Origin: Komagataeibacter xylinus
GTDB lineage: Bacteria > Pseudomonadota > Alphaproteobacteria > Acetobacterales > Acetobacteraceae
Length of the DNA stretch: 64,000 nucleotides
Direction: 5' to 3'
NCBI RefSeq assembly: GCF_004302915.1
Contig: NZ_QQBI01000002.1
Location: forward strand, 169,788 to 233,787
Shown here one piece after another: positions 50,801-59,359 of the stretch; position 1 is the stretch's first letter; every line of letters starts with the position of its first letter. The notes below the pieces were generated by a model that was given only the letters and a program-made list of their open reading frames with translations, ran no database searches and was not told the DNA's origin. Both the position numbers and the translations under genes were made by a program.

Positions 50801-52858
50801 ATGTTGATTCCGTCTCGCAACCGGGGCGGCCTGAGCCGTCGCCGTTTTGTAACGGGGCTGGGCGCGGGCGCGCTCATGGCCGCCCTGCCCCGCCCGCTGC
50901 ACGCCCGCACCGCCCCCTCCGGCGCGGTGCCCCCCATGGCCCGCGCACGGTGGGATTTGCGCGTGGGCCGCACCCGTATTGAAATCGACCGCAAGGTGCT
51001 GCACGCGCCCTGCATTGGCGGGGATGTGCCCGGCCCGATCCTGCGCTGGCGGCAGGGTGATACGGTGTGCATCAACGTCACCAACACGCTGGCGGATGAA
51101 GACACCTCCATCCACTGGCATGGCCTGCGCCTGCCCGCCACCATGGATGGCGTGCCGGGGCTGAGCTTTGCCGGCATTGCCCCCGGCCAGACCTTTGCCT
51201 ACCGCTTTCCCGTCACCCAGAGCGGCACGTACTGGTACCACAGCCATTCCGGCATGCAGGAGGCACAGGGGCTGTATGGCGCGATCGTCATCGACCCGCC
51301 GGAGCCCGACCCGCAGGCCTGCGCGCGTGATTATGTCATTCTTCTATCAGAATGGACGGATGTCTCGCCCATGGGCATGCTCTCCAACCTCAAGATGCAG
51401 GATGACTACTATGTCTTCCGCCAGCGCACGCTGGCCTCCTTCCCGCGTGAGGCCAGGGCCGCAGGCAGCCCGCTGGCCGCGCTGAAGGACCGGCTGGCCT
51501 GGTCGCGCATGCGCATGGCCGCAACCGACATCGCTGACGTAACCGGCGTGATCTATACCTACCTGCTCAACGGCCATGCGCCCGACATGAACTGGAACGC
51601 CCTTTTCACTCCCGGCGAGCGGGTGCGGCTGCGCTTCATCAATGGCGCCTCGATGACGTTTTTCGATATCCGCATACCGGGGCTGGAAATGCTGGTGGTG
51701 GCAGCCGATGGCAACGCGGTCGAGCCCGTGGCGGTCGATGAGTTCCGCATTGGCGTGGCCGAGACCTATGACGTGATCGTGCAACCAAGGGAGGCACGTG
51801 CCTACACCCTCTTTGCCCAGAGCGAGGACCGCACCGGCTACGCCCGGGGCACGCTGGCCCCGCAGCCGGGCATGAGCGCCCCCATTCCGCCCATGGACCC
51901 GCGCCCGGTGCGCACCATGGTCGATATGGGCATGGGCGACATGAAACCGGGCGAAAGCATGAACGGCATGGCGATGCCGGACCCTGCGCCCGACATGCAC
52001 GCATCGCACACCCACCCCATGCCGCGCCCCGAAAGCGGCATGATGGACGGCATGGACATGACTGACCCCCAGCACCCCATGGGCGGCATGCAGGCATCCA
52101 CCCCGAACCCGACACCGCACGGGCATGGCACCCCAATGCCAGCCCCCCAGGATGGCATGATGGCTGGCATGGACATGGAGGACATGCAGCCATCGCCCCC
52201 GGAACCGGCCGGACACGGCATGTCCATGCCTGAACACCACATGGATGCCCCCGCACACCACAAGCCTGCCGCCCCCATGCACACGCAGGCAGCCATGCGC
52301 CATGACGCGCCCGCCACCCACACTGCATCCGTAATGGAAGTGGATGACCCCGGCCCCCCGCCCCTGAACGTGGAAAACCAGAATATCGCCCGCATGCCCA
52401 CCGACCGCCTGGCCAGCCCCGGCGATGGGCTGGAGCATAATGGCCGCCGCGTGCTGAACTACAGCCAGTTGCGCGCCACCCGGCCGGGCAGCGACCCAAG
52501 GCCGCCCACGCGCGAGATCATCATGCATCTCACGGGCAACATGGAGCGCTATATCTGGGGCTTCAACGGGCGCAAGTTTTCCGAATCCGGGCCAATCCGC
52601 CTCAGGCGCAACGAACGCGTGCGCTTTACCCTCATCAACGACACGATGATGGAGCACCCCATCCATCTGCATGGAATGTGGAGCGAACTTGAAAACGGCC
52701 AGGGCGCCTACCGCCCCTACAAGCACACCCTCATCTCGCAGCCCGGCTCGAAGCTGAGCTACCTTGTCACGGCCGATGCGCCGGGGATGTGGGCCTATCA
52801 CTGCCACCTCATGCTGCATATGGAAACGGGCATGTTCCGCACGGTGATCGTGGAATGA
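50801..52858 (+). CDS. Copper resistance multicopper oxidase (PcoA/CopA type)
   Basis: This is a 685-residue periplasmic multicopper oxidase that oxidises Cu(I). The start at 50801 gives a Tat signal with SRRRFVTGLGAGALMAAL; an upstream frame to 50735 is not needed. Copper-site motifs are HWHG, WYHSHSG, HPIHLHGM and the C-terminal HCHLMLHMETGM. Between the second and third domains, residues about 363-516, lies an unusually long Met/His-rich region (MGMGDM, MNGMAM, MDGMDM, HHMD repeats). Its stop overlaps copB (ATGA). Confidence 0.95.
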   Translation: MLIPSRNRGGLSRRRFVTGLGAGALMAALPRPLHARTAPSGAVPPMARARWDLRVGRTRIEIDRKVLHAPCIGGDVPGPILRWRQGDTVCINVTNTLADEDTSIHWHGLRLPATMDGVPGLSFAGIAPGQTFAYRFPVTQSGTYWYHSHSGMQEAQGLYGAIVIDPPEPDPQACARDYVILLSEWTDVSPMGMLSNLKMQDDYYVFRQRTLASFPREARAAGSPLAALKDRLAWSRMRMAATDIADVTGVIYTYLLNGHAPDMNWNALFTPGERVRLRFINGASMTFFDIRIPGLEMLVVAADGNAVEPVAVDEFRIGVAETYDVIVQPREARAYTLFAQSEDRTGYARGTLAPQPGMSAPIPPMDPRPVRTMVDMGMGDMKPGESMNGMAMPDPAPDMHASHTHPMPRPESGMMDGMDMTDPQHPMGGMQASTPNPTPHGHGTPMPAPQDGMMAGMDMEDMQPSPPEPAGHGMSMPEHHMDAPAHHKPAAPMHTQAAMRHDAPATHTASVMEVDDPGPPPLNVENQNIARMPTDRLASPGDGLEHNGRRVLNYSQLRATRPGSDPRPPTREIIMHLTGNMERYIWGFNGRKFSESGPIRLRRNERVRFTLINDTMMEHPIHLHGMWSELENGQGAYRPYKHTLISQPGSKLSYLVTADAPGMWAYHCHLMLHMETGMFRTVIVE

Positions 52859-53697
52859 GGTACGCGCTCCCTGTTGCAGCCCTGCTGCTGGCCACGGCCC
52901 TGCCTGCGCAGGCCCAGAGCCAGGCCACGACCACGACCACGACGGCGGCCCGGAAAACCGCAACGGCACACCCACGCAAACTCCCGCCACGGCCCGCCTA
53001 TCACGCCGCCGATGCGCCCACCAACGCCCCCGTGGCCTATGTGGGCGGCATGAAGCCGGTCATGGACCAGGGGCGCTACTTTCATGGCATTCTTGATCAG
53101 CTTGAGGGGCGTTACGCGCCCGGCGGCACGGATTTCCGCTGGGATGGCGAGACGTGGTACGGTGGCGACTACAACAGGCTGTGGCTCAAGTCGGAAGGCA
53201 CGCTGGAGCATGGTCGCCTGCATGATGGCGACCATGAACTGCTGTACAGCCGCGCGGTCTCGCCCTACTGGAATGTGCAGGCCGGTGTCCGCGCCGATAT
53301 TGATGATGGCCCCACCCGCACATGGGGGGCGCTGGGCGTGCAGGGGCTGGCGCTGTACCAGTTCGAGTTCCAGGCCACCGCCTATGTCAGCGACCGGGGG
53401 CGCTTCGCCTCCCGCATTGAGGGGTCATATGATTTCCTGCTCACCAACCGGCTCATCTTGCAGCCACAGGCGGAGTTCAATCTTTATACCAAAGCCGACC
53501 CCGCGCGGCAGGTTGGGGCAGGGCTTTCGGATGTGGATGCGGGGCTGCGCCTGCGCTACGAGGTCTGGCGCAAATTCGCGCCTTATGTGGCCGTGTCCTA
53601 TGCGGGGTATCTGACACAGGCCCGCCGCATCGTGCATGACCAGCACGGCGAGGGCGGGGCGCTGCGCCTGACCTTTGGCGTGCGGAGCTGGTTCTGA
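52855..53697 (+). CDS. copB: Copper resistance outer-membrane protein CopB
   Basis: This is a 280-residue outer-membrane protein of the PcoB/CopB family. Signal peptide MRYALPVAALLLATALPAQAQ, then a Thr/Ala/Pro linker, then a 12-strand-type barrel. Family landmarks are FRWDGETWYGGDYNRLWLKSEGTLEHGRLHDGDHELLYSRAVSPYWNVQAGVR and GLRLRYEVWRKFAPYVAVSYAG, ending in the aromatic SWF. The N-terminal Met/His repeat found in some CopB proteins is absent; that role seems to sit in the oxidase insert instead. The start overlaps the oxidase stop (ATGA). Confidence 0.93.
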   Translation: MRYALPVAALLLATALPAQAQSQATTTTTTAARKTATAHPRKLPPRPAYHAADAPTNAPVAYVGGMKPVMDQGRYFHGILDQLEGRYAPGGTDFRWDGETWYGGDYNRLWLKSEGTLEHGRLHDGDHELLYSRAVSPYWNVQAGVRADIDDGPTRTWGALGVQGLALYQFEFQATAYVSDRGRFASRIEGSYDFLLTNRLILQPQAEFNLYTKADPARQVGAGLSDVDAGLRLRYEVWRKFAPYVAVSYAGYLTQARRIVHDQHGEGGALRLTFGVRSWF

Positions 53698-53725
53698 GCC
53701 TGGCCGAACAAAAGCAGTAAAGATA

Positions 53726-53770
53726 AAAACGCCGCCTTTTTGGAAATAAGGCGGCACCCAAGAACTTTTA
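53726..53770. repeat. Dispersed hairpin repeat, short form, inverted
   Basis: ACGCCGCCTTTTTGGAAATAAGGCGGC forms hairpin 1 with one mismatch, followed by ACCCAAGAACTTTTA, the inverted outer end. It lies between the convergent copB and epimerase genes. Confidence 0.8.
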
Positions 53771-53805
53771 TTTTATTTTGCCTGTCTGTTTTTCTGCGCC
53801 CGCGT

Positions 53806-54813
53806 TCAGGCGTCAGTTGGCAGGCTGTAATAGTCGCGGTACCACGCCACGAAGGCATCCACCCCGGCCTGCACCGAGGTGGTGGGGCGAAAGCCGGTCA
53901 GTTCCTGCAGGGCCGTGCAGTCCGCCCAGGTGCGCGGCACGTCACCGGGCTGCATGGGCAGGTAATTGCACACGCATCTGCGCCCCAGCGCCGCCTCGAT
54001 CGCCTTGATGAACGCCATGAGGCTGACCGGCTCGCCATTGCCGATATTGACAACCCTGTAAGGGGCCACGGGGCTTGCGCCACGGTCGCTTTCCCCCCGT
54101 GCTGGCGCTGGGCGGACGGCCAGGCGGTAAATCGCCTCGACGATATCGTCGATATAGGTAAAGTCCCGCTCCATGTCGCCATTGTTGTAGACATCGATCG
54201 CGCGGCCCGCGAGCGTGTTGGCGGTGAATTTGAACAGCGCCATGTCAGGCCGCCCCCACGGCCCGTACACCGTAAAGAAACGACAGGCCGTTATGGGCAG
54301 GTTCCACAGATGGGCATAGGAATGCGCAAGATCCTCATCCGCCTTCTTGGTGGCGGCGTACAGGCTGAGCGGATGGTCGCAGCGCTGGTCCTCGGCAAAG
54401 GGTATGGCCGCATTGGCCCCGTAGACGGATGATGTCGAGGCAATCATGAGGTGGGGCGTGGCGCAGCGCCGGGCCTGCTCAAGCACGTTATAGGTGCCCA
54501 CGAGGTTGGCGCTGACATACGAGCCCGGATTTTCCATCCCATAGCGTACCCCTGCCTGGGCGGCGAGGTGAATGACCCGTTCCGGCCTGCACTGCTCAAA
54601 GGCATCGTGCAGGGCCTGCGCATCCTCGAGCATGAATTCATGGCAGGCAAAACCCGCCTCCCTGCGCAGCAGGGCATGGCGTGCGTGCTTGAGCGTGACA
54701 TCGTAATAGGGGGTCATGCCATCAATGCCGGTCACCTCGTGGCCTTCGCGCAGCAGGCGCCGGGCCACATGAAAACCGATGAACCCGGCGGTGCCAGTAA
54801 CAAGAATACGCAT
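53806..54813 (-). CDS. NAD-dependent epimerase, UDP-glucuronate 4-epimerase type
   Basis: This is a 335-residue extended short-chain dehydrogenase. The Rossmann motif is RILVTGTAGFIGFHVARRLLREGHEV. The catalytic set is Ser (IASTSSVYGANAAIPF) and Tyr-x3-Lys in LYAATKKADE. The GMENPGSYVSANLVGTYNVLEQAR and RPDMALFKFTANTLAGRAIDVYNNGDMERDFTYIDDIVEAI stretches match the UDP-glucuronate/UDP-galacturonate 4-epimerases of capsule and LPS clusters. The start at 54813 or 54816 follows GGAG; the longer frame to 54924 is unsupported. No other polysaccharide genes are adjacent. Confidence 0.9.
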   Translation of the reverse strand: MRILVTGTAGFIGFHVARRLLREGHEVTGIDGMTPYYDVTLKHARHALLRREAGFACHEFMLEDAQALHDAFEQCRPERVIHLAAQAGVRYGMENPGSYVSANLVGTYNVLEQARRCATPHLMIASTSSVYGANAAIPFAEDQRCDHPLSLYAATKKADEDLAHSYAHLWNLPITACRFFTVYGPWGRPDMALFKFTANTLAGRAIDVYNNGDMERDFTYIDDIVEAIYRLAVRPAPARGESDRGASPVAPYRVVNIGNGEPVSLMAFIKAIEAALGRRCVCNYLPMQPGDVPRTWADCTALQELTGFRPTTSVQAGVDAFVAWYRDYYSLPTDA

Positions 54814-54956
54814 CATGAACTCCACAAACCCGCAGCCGCCTGCCCCGGCCACCGCGTGCGGTCTTAGCGTGAAAGGACGGAATTGATGAGTCCTGTTATC
54901 GGGACACACCCGGTGCATACACACATGCGCCGCCCCTGCGCGCTGCCCGCTCCTGC

Positions 54957-55418
54957 CTAGATCGGCAGGTCACGGTTGGCTGCGATCGCCTCCATGGCGA
55001 TATAGGATGTGACCGTGTCGAGGTCGACCCGGCTGATCAGGGTGCGGTATATGGTGTCAAACGCGGCCATGTCCTGGGTGATGATCTTGAGCATGTAATC
55101 GTAATCGCCCGCGATGCGGTAGAAATCGATCACATTGGGGATGTCATTGACAGCCTTGTGAAACCGCTCCAGCCACTCGCGCGAATGGCTGCGCGTGCGG
55201 ATCATGACAAAAACCGTAAGCCCCAGCCCCAGCCGTGCCGGATCAAGCCGCAGGGTGCGCTCGCCTGCCAGGCCACGCGCGCGCAGGGCGTTGAGCCGCC
55301 GCCAGCAGGCATTCTGTGACAGGCCGACCCGCTCGGCCAGTTCGCGCTGCGACAGGCCCGCATCCTTTTGCAGGGCACGCAATATGGCGCGATCAAAATG
55401 ATCCATTTTTTCGCTCAT
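54957..55418 (-). CDS. Lrp/AsnC family transcriptional regulator
   Basis: The 153-residue regulator has an N-terminal helix-turn-helix (LDRAILRALQKDAGLSQRELAERVGLSQNACWRRLNAL-like) and a C-terminal RAM ligand-binding domain (FYRIAGDYDYMLKIITQDMAAFDTIYRTLIS). It is divergent from the class V aminotransferase-fold gene with 109 bases between, and probably controls it in response to an amino acid. The AT-rich gap contains ATCATATGACACCATATGAC, with two ATATGAC direct repeats that could be binding half-sites. Confidence 0.93.
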   Translation of the reverse strand: MSEKMDHFDRAILRALQKDAGLSQRELAERVGLSQNACWRRLNALRARGLAGERTLRLDPARLGLGLTVFVMIRTRSHSREWLERFHKAVNDIPNVIDFYRIAGDYDYMLKIITQDMAAFDTIYRTLISRVDLDTVTSYIAMEAIAANRDLPI

Positions 55419-55527
55419 AACCGATCATATGACACCATATGACCGCATGGATAGCATGAAATAGGGAAAAATATTGCCCTAAAGCCGATTAACATCGCCC
55501 TGCAACGCGCTTTCGGGGGAACAGGCC

Positions 55528-57003
55528 ATGCAGATGGATGACACGTCTTTTTCAGAGTTTGCCGCCAGCCTGCTTGCAGGCGGCCATGAGGGCCTGCGCG
55601 CGGGCCTGATCGGGGAAGGCGCGCCCGTTCCCGGCCCGTTTGGCGTCAAACCACTGGTTTATGCCGATTATGTCGCCTCGGGCCGGGCGCTGAAGCAGAT
55701 CGAGGAATTCGTTCTCACCCGCGTGCTGCCCTATTACGCCAACTCCCATACCGAGGCCTCGTTCTGTGGGGGGTACATGACCCGCATGCGCCACGCCGCG
55801 CGGGCGCAGATCGCGCGTCTGTGCGGGGCGGGCGAAGGGTTCTCCACCGTATTCTGCGGCGCGGGCGCCACGGCGGGGCTCAACCGGCTGGTGCATCTGC
55901 TTGGCGTGCCCGAGGCCGCACAGGCCGGCGCACGGCCCGTGCTGTTCATCGGGCCGTACGAGCATCACTCCAACATCCTGCCCTGGCGCGAGAGCGGGGC
56001 GGAGGTCATCACCATTGGCGAAGCCCCTGAAGGCGGCCCGGACCTTGAACAGCTTGACCGTGCCCTTGCCCAGACCGACCCCGCGCGGCTGCGCATCGGC
56101 GCGTTCTCGGCCGCCTCCAACGTCACGGGCATCATGACCGACGTGGATGCCGTGACAAAAATGCTCAAAAGCCACGGCGCGCTGGCAGTGTGGGATTATG
56201 CTGGTGGCGGGCCGTACCTGCCCATCAACATGCGGGCGGGCACGCCATATGAAAAGGATGCCGTTGTGCTCTCGGCGCATAAATTCGTGGGCGGGCCTGC
56301 GGCATCGGGCATCATGATCGTGCGCGATGCCGCCGTGTCGCGCACGCGCCCGGTCTTTACCGGCGGCGGCACGGTGCGGTTTGTCTCGCCGTGGGGGCAT
56401 GATTACGCGACACGCCTCGAAAGCCGCGAGGAAGCGGGCACCCCCAATGTCATTGGTGACATCCGCGCGGCCCTGGCCTTCCTGGTCAAGGACGCCATGG
56501 GGCAGGACTGGCTCGACGGGCGCCACCATGCCCTGCGCCGCCGCGCCGAGCAGGTCTGGCGGCGCAACCCGCATATCGAGATCGTGGGCAACGCGCAGGC
56601 ACGCCATGCGCTGCCCATCTTCTCCTTGCGCGTGCATGGGTCCGAGCCGGGCGAGATGGTGCACCAGCAGCTTTTCACGCGCATGCTGTCCGACGGGTAT
56701 GGCATTCAGGCCCGTGGCGGCTGCGCCTGTGCGGGGCCTTACGCGCACAGCCTGCTTGGTATTGATGAACCCCTGTCAAACACCCTGCGCCACGCCATTC
56801 TCAATGGTGAGGAGATCCGCAAGCCGGGCTGGACACGGCTGAATTTCTGCGCCCTGATGGACGACGCCAAGGCGGATTTCATCATCCGCTCGGTTGATGA
56901 ACTCGCCCGCAACCCCGCCGCCATGGCGCAGGCCTATGTGTGCGATCCCAAAACCGCGCGCTTCCGCGCACAGACAATGCCAAAGGCCGAAACCATGGCC
57001 TGA
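55528..57003 (+). CDS. Class V aminotransferase-fold PLP enzyme (cysteine desulfurase/selenocysteine lyase-like)
   Basis: This is a 491-residue PLP enzyme. The cofactor lysine is Lys252 in SAHKFVGGP, with Asp223 in VWDYAGGGPY and the EHHSNILPWRESGAEV segment typical of the SufS/Csd branch. It is about 80 residues longer than SufS, and the C terminus contains GGCACAGPYAH, placing cysteines where the desulfurase loop Cys is expected. It is divergent from an Lrp-type regulator and not in a suf or isc cluster. A role in amino acid (cysteine-like) breakdown under Lrp control is more likely than cluster assembly. A repeat copy follows the stop. Confidence 0.88.
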   Translation: MQMDDTSFSEFAASLLAGGHEGLRAGLIGEGAPVPGPFGVKPLVYADYVASGRALKQIEEFVLTRVLPYYANSHTEASFCGGYMTRMRHAARAQIARLCGAGEGFSTVFCGAGATAGLNRLVHLLGVPEAAQAGARPVLFIGPYEHHSNILPWRESGAEVITIGEAPEGGPDLEQLDRALAQTDPARLRIGAFSAASNVTGIMTDVDAVTKMLKSHGALAVWDYAGGGPYLPINMRAGTPYEKDAVVLSAHKFVGGPAASGIMIVRDAAVSRTRPVFTGGGTVRFVSPWGHDYATRLESREEAGTPNVIGDIRAALAFLVKDAMGQDWLDGRHHALRRRAEQVWRRNPHIEIVGNAQARHALPIFSLRVHGSEPGEMVHQQLFTRMLSDGYGIQARGGCACAGPYAHSLLGIDEPLSNTLRHAILNGEEIRKPGWTRLNFCALMDDAKADFIIRSVDELARNPAAMAQAYVCDPKTARFRAQTMPKAETMA

Positions 57004-57013
57004 AAAGAATAAG

Positions 57014-57052
57014 AGTTTTTGGGTGCCGCCTTTTTACAAAAAGGCGGCGTTC
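57014..57052. repeat. Dispersed hairpin repeat, short form with perfect hairpin 1
   Basis: GTTTTTGGGT is followed by GCCGCCTTTTT (57025-57035) and AAAAAGGCGGC (57038-57048), a perfect 11-base inverted repeat. It occupies the whole gap between the convergent aminotransferase-like and GST genes. Confidence 0.9.
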
Positions 57053-57053
57053 C

Positions 57054-57677
57054 TTACCCCAGTAAAACCGGCGCATCGCCTTCGCGCCAGGGGGCCACGC
57101 GTTCCATCACCCGCTCGAACAGTGGCAGGGCCACAAACGCCCCCAGCCACCCCTGCACGCGCGGCAGAGGGCAGGCCGCGAACCAGTCAGGATCGGTCGC
57201 CGCGAACTGGCGCACGAAGGGCGCAATGGCGGCATCCGTCATGCCCGGCCGTGCACCGTGCAGGAACGGACCGGGATGCAGCATGACTTCAAGCTCATGG
57301 AGGATCTGCAACGCTTCCCCCCGGTGGTGCAGCGCATCCGACTGGTAGCGGGTCGCGTATTTGTAGCGATCGAGATGATATTTGAACGGCCCGTCATTGC
57401 GCGCAATCAGGTCGCGCCGCGTGCCGGGCCGCCAGTGCCACGGGTCGTGACGGGCCAGCGCCCAGTCCATGATCTCGAGGCTTTCGGCCATCACCCGGCC
57501 ATCGGGCAACACCAGCACCGGCACCGTGCCCTTGGGCGAGGCCCGCAGCATGGCGGCAGGCTTGGCCGCCAGCCTGACCTCGCGCAAAGCACAGGGCGTT
57601 TCACTCACAAGCAGCGCCAGCCGCGCCCGCATGGCATACGGGCAGCGACGGAAACTGTACAGCACGGGCCATGTCAT
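57054..57677 (-). CDS. Glutathione S-transferase-like protein
   Basis: The 207-residue protein has a thioredoxin-like N-terminal half with the active-site-like LYSFRRCPYAMRARLAL (CPYA) and GTVPVLVLPDGRVMAESLEIMDWAL. The C-terminal helical half has RPGMTDAAIAPFVRQFA. The CPYA cysteine suggests an omega- or glutaredoxin-2-like GST acting as thiol oxidoreductase. The ATG at 57677 overlaps the end of the upstream MFS gene region (stop at 57689), so the two are likely co-transcribed. Confidence 0.88.
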   Translation of the reverse strand: MTWPVLYSFRRCPYAMRARLALLVSETPCALREVRLAAKPAAMLRASPKGTVPVLVLPDGRVMAESLEIMDWALARHDPWHWRPGTRRDLIARNDGPFKYHLDRYKYATRYQSDALHHRGEALQILHELEVMLHPGPFLHGARPGMTDAAIAPFVRQFAATDPDWFAACPLPRVQGWLGAFVALPLFERVMERVAPWREGDAPVLLG

Positions 57678-57688
57678 CACGCCTGCCC

Positions 57689-58885
57689 TCAATCCTCATG
57701 GTCCGTATCGACCAGACGGTGGGGAAAGGCGCGGGGATTGGCCATGGCCACAGCCATCCCCACCACCACCGTGATGATGGCCATGGGCGTGAGCACCCCG
57801 AAGCCCGCAGCAGTCAGCACCTGCCCGCCCACGGCGGACCCCATGAGAATGCCCACATTGCTCGCGGCATTGATCCCGGCGCCAGCCACGTCGGGCCGTG
57901 TGGCCCGCGCGCGGATCGCACCTGACATGACGCAGGGAATGACCGCCGAATACCCCATGCACCACAGCCCGACCGGCGCCACCGCCGCCCAGCCTGACAG
58001 GATATGCCCGTACATCAGCCCCATGCCGATCAGCATGGCGCCCCCACCGCCCAGCAGGCCCGTTGCGGGCCGGGTATCGACAAACAGCCCAGCCCCCCAC
58101 AGGCCCACGATGCTCACGCTGCCGGTCAGCAGCAGGGCGATGCTCAGGCTGCCCGTCGCCAGCCCGTGGTCGAGCAGCAGGGGCGTGACATAGGTGTAAA
58201 GCAGGTTATGGGCGAAGAAGAGGATGGCATTGACCGCGATCACGACCAGGAAAATGCGCATGGCCCGGCTGGGCCCCGCCGAGGGCAGTCCGTTCCTGAC
58301 CTGCACCGGTGTCGTGACCGGCGGCAGGAAGAAGGCGATGCACAGCGTCAGGATAACGGACAGGCCCGCCATGACGTACATCGCCATCCGCCAGCCTGCC
58401 AGATGCCCGATGGCCGCAGCACCGGGCACGCCCAGAACCGCGCCAAGCGACGTGCCGCCATAAACGAATGAAATGGCCCGCCCGGTCATCTTGGCCGGAA
58501 CCAGCCGCGCGGCATAGGCGGAGGCAATCGACATGAGCAGCGCATGCGCAACGCCCCCGATCAGGCGGCCCGCGCACAGGATGACAAAGCTTGGCGCGGC
58601 CGCCACCACCACGTTCGACACCACATAGCCCAGCAGCGACACCAGTACAAGTCGCTTGCGGTCGATATGCGCGGTCATGATGGTCAGCGGCACGGCGCAT
58701 ACCGCCACCATCAGGGCAAAGGCGCTGACGGCAAGCCCGGCCTCACCCTCGGGGATGTGAAAGCCGCGGGCCATGTCGATCAGGATGCCGACAGGCGCCA
58801 CCTCGGTTGTCAGGGCCGTGAAAGTACATGCAAACAGGGCGCAAAGACCAATGACGGCTTCAGCCGGGAGGGTTTTGAAAAGCAT
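57689..58885 (-). CDS. MFS transporter (drug/sugar efflux, DHA1-like)
   Basis: This 398-residue protein has 12 hydrophobic helices. LTTEVAPVGILIDMARGFHIPEGEAGLAVSAFALMVA and VVVAAAPSFVILCAGRLIGGVAHALLMSIASAYAARLVPAKMTGRAISFVYGGTSLGAVLGVP are typical of the AraJ/YdhP group of exporters. It resembles the MFS gene at 13.3 kb in class but is only distantly similar in text. The GST gene follows within 12 bases, which hints at joint detoxification. An operator-like palindrome lies about 60-85 bases upstream. Confidence 0.9.
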   Translation of the reverse strand: MLFKTLPAEAVIGLCALFACTFTALTTEVAPVGILIDMARGFHIPEGEAGLAVSAFALMVAVCAVPLTIMTAHIDRKRLVLVSLLGYVVSNVVVAAAPSFVILCAGRLIGGVAHALLMSIASAYAARLVPAKMTGRAISFVYGGTSLGAVLGVPGAAAIGHLAGWRMAMYVMAGLSVILTLCIAFFLPPVTTPVQVRNGLPSAGPSRAMRIFLVVIAVNAILFFAHNLLYTYVTPLLLDHGLATGSLSIALLLTGSVSIVGLWGAGLFVDTRPATGLLGGGGAMLIGMGLMYGHILSGWAAVAPVGLWCMGYSAVIPCVMSGAIRARATRPDVAGAGINAASNVGILMGSAVGGQVLTAAGFGVLTPMAIITVVVGMAVAMANPRAFPHRLVDTDHED

Positions 58886-59359
58886 GATTGCCTGCAGAAA
58901 TATAACGACACAACATCATGTCGCTTCACTTGTGGGCGTTCTGGCACTTCCCGCACTGTAGTGGAAGTGTCTATCATGCCAAGGTAGTACAGACTCCCGT
59001 TCATAGAAAAACGTGCATAACGTCTATTGAACAGGCAAGCGCCGCACCGGCCATGCCCCACGGCCCGAATGCCACCTGGCAAGACCCGATCATCCCCTGC
59101 CCTGCCACGGCCAGCCTGACCATACGGACCCGGCGTCCCTCACGGCTTTCGGGCTTTATCATGACAATACGGCAAGAAACCCGTCTCGATTATGAGACAG
59201 TTGCGCCCTGCCCGGACACAGCTACGTGAAGCCCGCGCGGTAGGGCATGGCATTTTTCGCCCCCCTCATGCTGAACAGCAGGTTCTGGCTGGGCGCAGCA
59301 GGCAACCCCAAACCTGCATACGCAGCCCAGCTTTGGAAAACTATGGAAAGAAACGCGGC
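58886..59359. promoter_or_regulatory. Divergent intergenic region between MFS and glucose dehydrogenase genes
   Basis: No gene is supported in 474 bases. CACTTCC (58945-58951) and GGAAGTG (58963-58969) with inner ACT/AGT form an operator-like inverted repeat close to the MFS start. Frames that extend the glucose dehydrogenase upstream to 59192 show no family sequence. Confidence 0.45.

Noticed and set aside
51347..52990. 547-residue His-rich minus-strand frame opposite the multicopper oxidase
   Set aside because: The His/Val text is the reverse complement of the Met-rich ATG repeats of the oxidase and not a real metal-binding protein.
58810..59082. 90-residue frame upstream of the MFS gene as a regulator
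   Set aside because: It overlaps the MFS start, has no helix-turn-helix pattern and no ribosome site.
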